Of a stretch of 64,000 bases of DNA, positions 57,131-64,000 are shown piece after piece; within the stretch, counting starts at the first letter, position 1, and every line of letters begins with the position of its first letter. This DNA is from Amycolatopsis rubida (GTDB lineage: Bacteria > Actinomycetota > Actinomycetes > Mycobacteriales > Pseudonocardiaceae), in NCBI RefSeq assembly GCF_900115345.1, contig NZ_FOWC01000002.1, forward strand, positions 434,001 through 498,000. The letters run 5' to 3'. Made by a program: the position numbers and the translations under genes. A model generated the notes under the pieces. It was not told the DNA's origin, searched no databases, and saw nothing but the letters and a program-made list of their open reading frames with translations.

Positions 57131-60100
57131 TCACCGCAACATCCACGCGAGCTGACTCGACACCGCCGCCGCGATCCGCTGCGGATCCGATTCGGCGGTG
57201 TGGATCGTGACGTTCGGCTGTGCTCCGCCGCGCCGCGCGGGCGCTGCCGGTTGCTGGATCACGATCCGCGGCGCGAACTGCTGCACCGACGCCGATCCGG
57301 CGAGGATCTGCTGCGCCATGTTCCCGAGGTTCGGATCGGTCATGGCTTGGCCGAGGATCGCCTTGGACCGTGTCGAGTTGTTCGCTGGGATGTAGTACTC
57401 GTCACCGAACATCCGGTCGCCGACAACGCGCCAGGTGTTCGGGGGGATCTTCGCCGCAATCGGCTGCATCGGACTCAGGCCGCCGCCCGCAGCCATCCCG
57501 AGAATCCCGCCCGCTGCCATCGGCCGTGCGACGCCGCCGCTGGCGAAATCGGCGTGGTTCGCGCCGCGGGGAAGCACCGGGATGCTGTAGGTGGCCGTGA
57601 TCCTCATCGACCGGTTGCGGGCTGCCTCGTTCAGCGCGGCCTCGGCCGCCGCCACGTCGGCCTTGGCGTGCACCTCGGCCCATGTGCCGTCGGTGTTCAT
57701 CTTCCACAGCCGTACCGCTCCGGTGGCCGGGTCGGTCGTCGCGAACGTGGTCGTCACTGCGCCGGTCGAGTCGGTCGTCTGCTTCCACTGCCGCACCTTC
57801 CCTGTCGCAGGGTCGATGTCGGTCGTAGTCCGGGTCTTGCCCTCAGTGCTGTTCGTAACGGTTTTCCAGTTCGCCACAGACGAACCGGCCGGTGTCGTGT
57901 CGCCGTAGACCGTGACGGTGCCCTTGGTCTGGTTGATCTGAGAGACCAAAACCTCTGCCGAGTGCTTGCCCTCGGCAGTGTTGGCGAACACTTGGAACGT
58001 GCCGTCCGGCAAGCTGACGATCTGATAGCCCAGCTTTCCGAGCGCATCGACCGCTTGCTTGTCGTCCGCGGTCAGCTTCACCGACGCGCCGGCCCCCAGC
58101 TTCGTCAGGTCCGACACGACCCGCTTGATCTTGTCCTGCGTCTCGCTGTCGCCCTCCAGTCCGAGCGTGGTCACGATGTCCGCCGGGACCAGCCCGTAGT
58201 GCTGCAGCAGCTTCTGTATCTGGGAGTCGTTGAGCCCCAACTGCTTCAGCTGCTTGGCGAACTCTTCGCGCATCGGGCCGAGCTTGCCGGTGATGTCGTC
58301 CGCCGACGCGCCGCCGTCCTTCATCGCCTGCGCGACCGAGGCCATGTTCGCAGCGCTCTGCTGCAAAACGTCCTGCAGCTTGGACCCGGCCTCGGAGGTG
58401 GTGTTGACCGCGCCGGAATTGTCGATCAGATCCTTGGTGTGACCCCGCAGGTTCAAGCCCTCGAAGTTCTTCTTGAGGTCCCGCAACTGGTCGTTCCACG
58501 CCTGCGTGGCTTCCTCGACCGAGGGAGTCTGCCCGGCCATGACCCGCAGAATCTCGATGATCTTCTGCCCCTTGGCCGCCGTGTCCCCGGCTGTTGAATT
58601 GAGCGTCTCGAACGCAGTCTCAAGGCTGGCGACCGCGACGTTCGCCGCGTACATCGCCGGCGTCGTGCCGCGCGCGACCGCGGACTCGACTGCCTTCTGT
58701 GCCTTGGCGAACTCTTCTGCCTTCTGCGCTGCGTCCTGCAGCGCGCGGGCTTCCTGGTTGGTCGAGGTGATCGCGTCCAACGTCTGGATCAGGTTCGCCT
58801 TCTGCGCGTCGGTGAGGTTCAGGCTGTGCAGCCGGACCGCGGAAAGCTGGTTGACCAGGTCCGACGCGTTGCCGCCCTGCTTGGCGAACGTGTCCGCCGC
58901 TTCCAGAACGGTAGGGATCATGTCCCGGTTCGTCTTGGACGTCGACAGCAGCGCGGAGATATGAGTCTTGGCCTGCTGGTTGTAGGTGTCGAGCGCGGCA
59001 CCACCGCTGAGCACTGCTTCACTGGTCTGTTTCACGCCCGCGCCGAACACCTGCGAGTTGCGGAACGCGTTGCTGTCGGTCAGTGCTTTCTGAGTCGATG
59101 CGCGGACGTTCGCGCCGATCGCGTTGTTGTCTTCCAGGTACGCCTTAGTCAGGTCGGTGACGGCCTGCTTCTGCTCCGCGGCGCGGGTCGCGGCGTCCTG
59201 GGCTTTCTTGCCCCATACGGACAGCAGGAGGCCGCCGAGGCCGAGCGCGACACCGAGCGGGTTGAACCCGCCCGTCACCAGCGCACCCACGCCAGCCTTG
59301 AACTTCGATGTGCCGCTGGCTTCCGCGTCGGCCATGGCCTGCTTCAGCGCGTTCGTCCGCTGGCCGCTCGCGTCCAGTTGCGGAGTCAACGCCTTCAGCC
59401 CGAACCCGGTGTCCGACAACGATGAGCCGAATATTTTCGCGATCGAGTTAGTGGCCAGCAGCGACCCTCCGACCTGGCCGATCGGCGCGCTCCAAGACCC
59501 GAGCGCACTGGCGAAGCCTTGCACGATCGCGAGGCCGCCGGAGACAGTGCCGAGGAACCCGGAGGTCGTGCTCTGCAGCAACGGCATCCCGGACGATGTC
59601 AGCGTGAGCAGGATGCCCTCGACCTGGTTCAGCGCGCCGCGGAACTGGTCCAGCGGCCCGGATGATCCGGCCGCCAGGTTGGCGAGCAGCTGACCCAGGA
59701 ACCCTTCCAGGTCGCGGACGATGCCGCCGAGCTTCACCATGCTGGTGCCCGCGGCATCGGACTCGGACGACGCGTTGATCAGGAAGTCGGAGAGTCCGGC
59801 GCCGGTCTGCCCAATCAGGGAACGGAATCCGGTGATCGCCGACGACGAGCGCGCGACGGAGATCGCGACGCCAGGCATCGCGTTCTCGGCGAAGTCCGTG
59901 ACCGCGCCGACCAGATCCTTGACCGCCGGCGCACTCGCTTTGAATAGGCCTTCGACTTCCGGGCGCAGCTTCTGCCACGACGCCCGCAGCTGATCCGACG
60001 CACCGAGGACGGGGCCTTCGAGGACTGCGGCCATCTTGGTCGAGTCGGATAGGACGTCGTTGGCGAGACGCCGGTACGACTCGCTGATGTCTTCGTTGCC

Positions 60101-60883
60101 AGACAGCAATCGTGCACCGACACCCGCGACGAGCGCGGGGAGGGCTGCCAGCGACACGGCGACACCCGCCGCGCCGATCGCCGCGGCGGCGGGCAAACCG
60201 ACCGACAGGCCGAGGAAGAGTTTGGCATCGAAGGCTGCGTTCGCGCGCGCCGCCACGCGGGAGACAGTTTCCTCGACACGCTTCCCGGACCGGTCGACGT
60301 CGTTCTCGGCGTCCCGCTGCGCCTTCGCGTACCGCTTGGTGGCTTCCTTCGCTCGGTCCGTCGCGGCTTCGGCTTTGCGGAGATTCGAGGCATGCTCTTC
60401 CTCCGCGGCAGCGATCTGCGCGATGCTGGCGGTGCCGCCCTTGCGGAGTTCCTCCAGCTTCGCTTCCGATACCCGCACACGACCGACCGCAGCCTCGATC
60501 TTCCGGAGGTTCGCGGCGTGCTGTTCCTCAGCGGCGGCCAGTTGCGCAGCTGTGGCCTTGCCGTTGTTGCGGATTTCTTCCAGCTTCGCCTCGGACGCTC
60601 GTGCGCGGCCAGCCGCGTCCTCGACCTTGAGCAGGTTCGCGGCGTGCTCTTCCTCCGCAGCGGTGAGCTGCGCGGCGCTGGCTGTGCTGGCTTTGCGGAC
60701 CTCGGCGAGCTTCGCCTCGGATACCTTGGCGCGGCCGGCGGCGGCAGCTTCCTCGTCGATGGCTTTCCGGAGGTCTCGGCCTGCGGCTTCAAGCTCGCGC
60801 GTGCTCTTGCCCGCCGCCTGCATCTTCGCCGCATAGTCGGCGATGTCCGCGCGCAGCTTCACCGAGACGGTCCGGTCAGCCAT
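57131..60883 (-). CDS. Tail tape measure protein
   Basis: A 1250-residue protein, the longest in the window, which sets tail length (about 1250 x 0.15 nm, or 190 nm, by the usual scaling). MADRTVSVKLRADIADYAAKMQ begins it. Residues 54-179 are three 42-residue coiled-coil repeats. Hydrophobic spans lie near 218-255 and 525-550, followed by helical and Ala/Gly-rich segments and a basic C terminus. It overlaps the tail chaperone gene by 8 bp. Confidence 0.9.
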   Translation of the reverse strand: MADRTVSVKLRADIADYAAKMQAAGKSTRELEAAGRDLRKAIDEEAAAAGRAKVSEAKLAEVRKASTASAAQLTAAEEEHAANLLKVEDAAGRARASEAKLEEIRNNGKATAAQLAAAEEQHAANLRKIEAAVGRVRVSEAKLEELRKGGTASIAQIAAAEEEHASNLRKAEAATDRAKEATKRYAKAQRDAENDVDRSGKRVEETVSRVAARANAAFDAKLFLGLSVGLPAAAAIGAAGVAVSLAALPALVAGVGARLLSGNEDISESYRRLANDVLSDSTKMAAVLEGPVLGASDQLRASWQKLRPEVEGLFKASAPAVKDLVGAVTDFAENAMPGVAISVARSSSAITGFRSLIGQTGAGLSDFLINASSESDAAGTSMVKLGGIVRDLEGFLGQLLANLAAGSSGPLDQFRGALNQVEGILLTLTSSGMPLLQSTTSGFLGTVSGGLAIVQGFASALGSWSAPIGQVGGSLLATNSIAKIFGSSLSDTGFGLKALTPQLDASGQRTNALKQAMADAEASGTSKFKAGVGALVTGGFNPLGVALGLGGLLLSVWGKKAQDAATRAAEQKQAVTDLTKAYLEDNNAIGANVRASTQKALTDSNAFRNSQVFGAGVKQTSEAVLSGGAALDTYNQQAKTHISALLSTSKTNRDMIPTVLEAADTFAKQGGNASDLVNQLSAVRLHSLNLTDAQKANLIQTLDAITSTNQEARALQDAAQKAEEFAKAQKAVESAVARGTTPAMYAANVAVASLETAFETLNSTAGDTAAKGQKIIEILRVMAGQTPSVEEATQAWNDQLRDLKKNFEGLNLRGHTKDLIDNSGAVNTTSEAGSKLQDVLQQSAANMASVAQAMKDGGASADDITGKLGPMREEFAKQLKQLGLNDSQIQKLLQHYGLVPADIVTTLGLEGDSETQDKIKRVVSDLTKLGAGASVKLTADDKQAVDALGKLGYQIVSLPDGTFQVFANTAEGKHSAEVLVSQINQTKGTVTVYGDTTPAGSSVANWKTVTNSTEGKTRTTTDIDPATGKVRQWKQTTDSTGAVTTTFATTDPATGAVRLWKMNTDGTWAEVHAKADVAAAEAALNEAARNRSMRITATYSIPVLPRGANHADFASGGVARPMAAGGILGMAAGGGLSPMQPIAAKIPPNTWRVVGDRMFGDEYYIPANNSTRSKAILGQAMTDPNLGNMAQQILAGSASVQQFAPRIVIQQPAAPARRGGAQPNVTIHTAESDPQRIAAAVSSQLAWMLR
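60347..60724. repeat. Three 126-bp (42-residue) coiled-coil repeats in the tape measure gene
   Basis: Repeats start at residues 54, 96 and 138 with consensus SEAKLEE(I/L)RK and AAEEEHAANLRK. They encode heptad-rich helix; copy number directly changes predicted tail length. Confidence 0.85.
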
Positions 60884-61154
60884 TCCGCCTCCTCAGATCA
60901 GCCGGCCACACCACCAATGCAGATGGTTGCGGCGCGTCCTCGTAGTCCTTGCGCTGCTTCTCGATCGCAGTGCAGCGATGGCACCGGTGCGGCGGCTCAG
61001 CGTGGTAAGAGCCCTCGTTGTCCGGGCTCGTGGTTTCCGGCAGGTAGCCGCCGCAACCGCGGCAGACGAGACGCTCGTAATCGAGGTACGCCAGCACCAA
61101 CGACCGATCGGTGTCCGTCCACTCCGGGGTGCGGGTGGTGACAGCGCGGGCCAA
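60876..61154 (-). CDS. Tail assembly chaperone second part (likely expressed by -1 frameshift)
   Basis: The reading frame from the TTG at 61154 encodes 92 residues with zinc-ribbon-like Cys pairs (CRGCGGY, HRCHRC). No good ribosome-binding site precedes the TTG. The same frame is open leftward-upstream without stop to 61319, overlapping the end of the preceding chaperone gene in the -1 frame and reading RLGVSPSRFAGEEAQELTEY, which fits the fused form. So the natural product is probably a frameshifted extension of the preceding gene. GGTTTTC (61292-61298) and GGGGTCT (61223-61229) are candidate but imperfect slip sites. Confidence 0.7.
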   Translation of the reverse strand: MARAVTTRTPEWTDTDRSLVLAYLDYERLVCRGCGGYLPETTSPDNEGSYHAEPPHRCHRCTAIEKQRKDYEDAPQPSALVVWPADLRRRNG

Positions 61155-61183
61155 CCGCCCAGTGCTGTCGTACTCGTATTCCG

Positions 61184-61771
61184 TTAGCTCTTGGGCTTCT
61201 TCGCCCGCGAAGCGCGACGGGGAGACCCCGAGCCGGATTGCTGCCGCGACTTCTCGCCGGTGCCGGGCGTCACCTGCGATGCGGCTCGGCTGAAAACCGC
61301 GCCGTCCCGGTCCACGCGGCTAAGTGACCACGCGGCGTTCTGCAGGTTCTCGTACTGGTTGTCGGTGATGACCTCGACCAGCTTGTCGAACTGCTCGACG
61401 GTCATCTCCGGTTCGACCATCTCCGCGAGAATCAGCGCGGGGACGAACGTCTCCAGGTTCATCCCCATGGCCAGGTCTCCGGGAGTGTCCGCCCGTGGCG
61501 GATGCTCGGCGACGAGTTTCATCCATGGTTCGTGCGTGAGCCCACGCAACCGAACCTGCAGAGTGTGTTCGGCAATCTCCGATTCCAGGGCCTGCAGCTC
61601 ATCGGCGAGCTTCTTCTCTTCTGCGGACGCCGCGAGAGTCGCCCGGCCAAGCCGAGCTGCCGCCAGCTCGGCATCGAGGCGCTCAAACTTTTTCCGAAGG
61701 TCCGGCCGCAGGCAGAGCGGCACAACCTCCTCCGGCAGGGTCGCTTTGGCGATCAGGGCGTCGATGTCCAC
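61184..61771 (-). CDS. Tail assembly chaperone (first part)
   Basis: A 195-residue protein between the major tail and tape measure genes. VDIDALIAKATLPEEVVPLCLRPDL begins a helical domain (ALESEIAEHTLQVRLRGLTHEPWMKLVAEHPP, then MTVEQFDKLVEVITDNQYENL). The C-terminal 45 residues are basic and low-complexity (SGSGSPRRASRAKKPKS), the part replaced if the ribosome shifts to the -1 frame. GTG at 61769-61771 follows GAGGAGA. Confidence 0.78.
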   Translation of the reverse strand: MDIDALIAKATLPEEVVPLCLRPDLRKKFERLDAELAAARLGRATLAASAEEKKLADELQALESEIAEHTLQVRLRGLTHEPWMKLVAEHPPRADTPGDLAMGMNLETFVPALILAEMVEPEMTVEQFDKLVEVITDNQYENLQNAAWSLSRVDRDGAVFSRAASQVTPGTGEKSRQQSGSGSPRRASRAKKPKS

Positions 61772-61857
61772 AGTGGCTCTCCTCGACTCAAGGGGGTTTC
61801 TCGACTCGGGAAGTAGGCCGGGCCGCCCGGGAGTCGAGGACCGGGCGGCCCGGGGTC

Positions 61858-62340
61858 TCAGGCGGCGACGGCGGCGTCGAGTTCGGGTGCGCCGGTGTTG
61901 TAGCCCTGGCTCATGAACTTTTCGACGCCGTTGGCTTCGGGTTTCTGCGGTCGGCGGGCGCCGAACTTCACCGGGTACACCTCGACCTTGTCGCCGGACG
62001 CGAACGCGGTGTCGTGCGCGATGCCGCGGCGGACCACGAGGTAGCCGGTGAGGTCGCGCTGCAGCAGCGTCCACGCGACGTCCTCGGCCGGGACGTCCTT
62101 GCGGACGCAGGTCAGCTGGATCGTGGTCTTCGACCGGCCCGGCTGTTCCGCGTCCACCGTGTCGCAGAGCTTCGACGCCGACACCGCGGACTCGTCGGTG
62201 GAGATGTCCAGCCCGTCGGCCATGATCAGGCACTCCAGCGAGGTGCCGCCGGCCAGTTCGGACGCGGTCGGCGCCGAGATGTCCGCGATGCTCGGCACGA
62301 AACTGACCTTGTTCCGGCCGTCGGAGAGCATGTCGCCCAT
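61858..62340 (-). CDS. Major tail protein
   Basis: A 160-residue beta-rich protein (GRNKVSFVPSIADISAPTASELAGG at the start; GLDISTDESAVSASKLCDTVD), with composition and length of actinophage major tail (tube) subunits. It sits at the head of the tail genes, before the chaperones, as expected. ATG at 62340. Confidence 0.75.
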   Translation of the reverse strand: MGDMLSDGRNKVSFVPSIADISAPTASELAGGTSLECLIMADGLDISTDESAVSASKLCDTVDAEQPGRSKTTIQLTCVRKDVPAEDVAWTLLQRDLTGYLVVRRGIAHDTAFASGDKVEVYPVKFGARRPQKPEANGVEKFMSQGYNTGAPELDAAVAA

Positions 62341-62344
62341 CGGG

Positions 62345-62587
62345 TTACTCCTTTTTCTTGGCCGACGGGGCGTCGGCGGACTGTTCGGTTCCCGCGGAGT
62401 CGTCGTCCGCGGTGTCGGTGCTCGACTCGTCGGTGGTGCGGAGGAACGCGGCGGGTTTCGGCTTGTCCGGGGCGGGGCCGGCGGTTTCGGCCCAGCCGGG
62501 GCACATCCCGGCCTCAAGAGCGGGTTTCGGGAGGGCGGCGACCGCGCCGGTGTCGTCGTTGCGGGCGCGCACGAACTCTGCGGGCAT
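62345..62587 (-). CDS. Hypothetical phage protein
   Basis: An 80-residue Ala/Asp/Thr-rich protein (MPAEFVRARNDDTGAVAALP; TADDDSAGTEQSADAPSAKKKE). No motif. Ends 4 bp before the major tail gene. Confidence 0.6.
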   Translation of the reverse strand: MPAEFVRARNDDTGAVAALPKPALEAGMCPGWAETAGPAPDKPKPAAFLRTTDESSTDTADDDSAGTEQSADAPSAKKKE

Positions 62588-62593
62588 CGGCGA

Positions 62594-62932
62594 TCAGCCC
62601 CGGAATGCGTAGAAGGACACCGACGTCGTGCTCGACGCGGTGAGGTTCACGTTCCCGTCGGACTGCTTGAGATCCGGCTGGATCGGCCCGAGGACCGCTT
62701 TGCCGCCGGCGGGCACGGACACGGACGGGATCGACGGGTTCGCCTGCCCGTACTTGGTTTTCCCGGGGTCGGCGACGGTGACGGTGACCGGGGACGCGCC
62801 CGCGTTGTCGACGAGCACGTACACGGGTGCGCCGCCGTCGCCCGGTTTCACCTTGTCCGGCCCGGCTGTGGCGGCGGTCGAGGTGAGCACGGTCCCGGCG
62901 AGCTTCGCCTGCACCTGCACGATGGTTGCCAT
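62594..62932 (-). CDS. Hypothetical phage protein, beta-sandwich-like
   Basis: A 112-residue Val/Thr-rich protein with alternating strands (VQVQAKLAGTVLTSTAATAG; VYVLVDNAGASPVTVTV; VNLTASSTTSVSFYAF), consistent with an Ig-like or decoration-type virion protein. In the head-tail joining gene block. Confidence 0.6.
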   Translation of the reverse strand: MATIVQVQAKLAGTVLTSTAATAGPDKVKPGDGGAPVYVLVDNAGASPVTVTVADPGKTKYGQANPSIPSVSVPAGGKAVLGPIQPDLKQSDGNVNLTASSTTSVSFYAFRG

Positions 62933-62935
62933 GGG

Positions 62936-63355
62936 TCAGTCCTTCCGGGACTCGAATACGTAGGTGTCGACGCCGTACAGCGGGTGCCGATGGGTGGCCG
63001 TGTCGGTGACGTCGCGGTCCTCCCGGACCGGGAGGCTGGTTTCTTTCCGGATCCGGTTGAGCGACCAGCCGGCCACTGCGGGCCGGATCCCGAGGACCCG
63101 CTCCCGGGTCTGGTCGACCACCACGAGCGCGGAGGCGGCGGTCAGCCCGACGGAGGTGACCTGGAACCGGAACGTCGCGAGATCCGGGTTCCCGCAGAGT
63201 TTCGTGCCGTCGTCGATCCCGGTGTCGCCGTAGAGCACGGCGTACGGGAAGCTCGGTTGGTCGGGGACCTGGCCGTCGTAGACGGTGAACGACGGCGAAC
63301 CTGCTTGCAGCAGCCCGAGGATCGCCGCGTGGTGCGCGGTGACGACGCCCGTCAC
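62936..63355 (-). CDS. Tail terminator-like protein
   Basis: A 139-residue protein: HHAAILGLLQAGSPSFTVYDGQVPDQPSFPYAVLYG and FRFQVTSVGLTAASALVVVDQTRERVLG resemble DUF3168-type tail terminator/completion proteins, including the order after the gp10-like gene. Overlaps the gp10-like gene by 4 bp. Confidence 0.72.
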   Translation of the reverse strand: MTGVVTAHHAAILGLLQAGSPSFTVYDGQVPDQPSFPYAVLYGDTGIDDGTKLCGNPDLATFRFQVTSVGLTAASALVVVDQTRERVLGIRPAVAGWSLNRIRKETSLPVREDRDVTDTATHRHPLYGVDTYVFESRKD

Positions 63356-63723
63356 AGGATGTCCTCGGCGACGTCGGCGATCGCGTCGGCGAACCGGGGT
63401 TCTTCCTTGCGCAGCGGGCCGTTGATGTCGAGCACGGGCGCGTTCTTGCTGGTCCCGAAGTACACGATGTTGCCCAGTGCGCCCTGGATCAGGGCCTTGT
63501 CTGGCCCGATTTCCGCGGCGAGGCCGTCGTCTTTGGTGTCGTAGGTGATCGACCGCGGGAAATGCGCGAACGTCGGATGCCCTTGCGCGTCGCGCCGCAT
63601 CCCGTTCTTGATGTTCACCGCGCCTTTTTCGACGACCTTCCGGAACTTCGGCAGCGTCTTCTCCGGGATCGCTTCGAGGTCCCGCGCGAGCTGGTCGACC
63701 TGCGACATGTCCACGTCAGCCAC
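63352..63723 (-). CDS. HK97 gp10-like head-tail joining protein
   Basis: A 123-residue protein: LARDLEAIPEKTLPKFRKVVEKGAVNIKNGMRRDAQGHPTFAHFPRSI shows the gp10-family pattern of an N-terminal helix then a basic strand region. It connects head to tail in siphoviruses. ATG start; coupled to the terminator-like gene. Confidence 0.78.
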   Translation of the reverse strand: MADVDMSQVDQLARDLEAIPEKTLPKFRKVVEKGAVNIKNGMRRDAQGHPTFAHFPRSITYDTKDDGLAAEIGPDKALIQGALGNIVYFGTSKNAPVLDINGPLRKEEPRFADAIADVAEDIL

Positions 63724-63738
63724 GGGGCACCTCCTGGT

Positions 63739-64000
63739 TCAGCCGGTGATTTCCTCCACCTGGCAACGCAACGCGGTCTGCAGCGTTTTCCGGTCGCCGG
63801 AGCGGATCCGGAAGGTTCGGCCGACGTTCGCGGGGTCGACGGACGCGGTGATCTCCGCGACCAGCCCCGACCCGACCGACCCGGTGCCGGTGACGGGCAG
63901 GTGCAGCTCGACCGGCGTCACCGTCCACTGGTGCTCGCCCGCGTCCGGGTTGCCGGGGTACGCGGCTTTCTGGTTCTGGATCTTGCATTTCCCGGTGTAG
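63739..64000 (-). CDS. Head-tail connector (DUF6093-like), N terminus beyond window
   Basis: The visible 86 residues read YTGKCKIQNQKAAYPGNPDAGEHQWTV, then VELHLPVTGTG, VGSGLVAEITASVDPANVGRTFRIRSGDRKTLQT to the end. This fits DUF6093-type connector/stopper proteins of actinophages. The start lies right of 64000. Confidence 0.65.
   Translation of the reverse strand, partial: YTGKCKIQNQKAAYPGNPDAGEHQWTVTPVELHLPVTGTGSVGSGLVAEITASVDPANVGRTFRIRSGDRKTLQTALRCQVEEITG

Larger units (their letters stand above)
46152..64000. mobile_element. Siphovirus-like prophage or phage-derived element, right end beyond window
   Basis: From 49793 on, all genes read leftward in an order typical of siphoviruses: connector, HK97 gp10-like, tail terminator, major tail, tail chaperones, 1250-residue tape measure, distal and minor tail, lysis. 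The left part (46269-49718) carries repressor-like and small ORFs. The tRNA at 46078-46151 is the natural attachment site for the left boundary, but no direct repeat partner is inside the window and no integrase is seen, so the exact end is inferred. CutA (46269) could be host or cargo. Confidence 0.6.

Noticed and set aside
1..64000. CRISPR array or insertion sequence
   Set aside because: No short repeats with regular unique spacers and no transposase motifs were found; the direct repeats at 35029-35198 have only three units and long spacing.

Overview
The window reads as chromosome of a high-GC actinomycete. GTG and TTG starts, ATGA/GTGA-coupled genes, a complete conservon (cvnA-D), an F420-type luciferase-like oxidoreductase, an LCP cell-wall ligase, DUF3618, many TetR/PucR/HxlR/GlxA regulators and recurrent GTGAGTG/GTGAGGG hairpins all point to Pseudonocardiales. 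Amycolatopsis is my best guess; this is inference from gene content, not a database match.

1-9.2 kb: a purine-catabolism block (AzgA-type permease, guanine-type deaminase, factor-independent uricase, divergent PucR regulator), a YciI protein, then a tightly coupled operon of a FolP2-like dihydropteroate synthase, a RibD-C pyrimidine reductase and an amidohydrolase. 9.2-24.6 kb: mixed housekeeping and accessory metabolism: acyl-CoA ligase with a GAF-LuxR regulator, three decayed genes (VOC, SDR, MarR), a translationally coupled LLM oxidoreductase/SRPBCC pair with an HxlR regulator, cupin and GlxA regulator, secreted lytic transglycosylase, metallophosphoesterase, alpha/beta hydrolase, HAD and Nudix hydrolases, DoxX. 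24.6-28.5 kb: conservon. 28.8-36.8 kb: kynureninase, FadD15-like ligase, SDR, an MFS exporter behind a perfect 24-bp palindrome, three 21-bp direct repeats, and a membrane GGDEF protein.

37.4-46.1 kb: a striking three-module membrane protein (secreted-type phospholipase A2 domain, acyltransferase-3-like membrane region, DUF4383-like C terminus), an LCP protein, an XRE regulator, three clustered hairpin repeats, a Baeyer-Villiger monooxygenase with divergent TetR regulator, a small Pro/Ala-rich protein and DUF3618. It ends at a tRNA with anticodon UAG.

46.15-64 kb (running off the right end): an integrated siphovirus-like prophage or phage-derived element. A left control region holds CutA, an XRE repressor-like gene, a multi-site operator, small coupled ORFs and a BRO-N antirepressor. 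The structural and lysis module is on the minus strand, read right to left: head-tail connector, HK97 gp10-like, tail terminator, major tail protein, a frameshift-type tail chaperone pair, tape measure, distal and minor tail proteins, a collagen-like membrane protein, a DUF1906 endolysin and holin-like genes. No integrase, terminase, portal or capsid gene is visible; if present they lie beyond 64,000.
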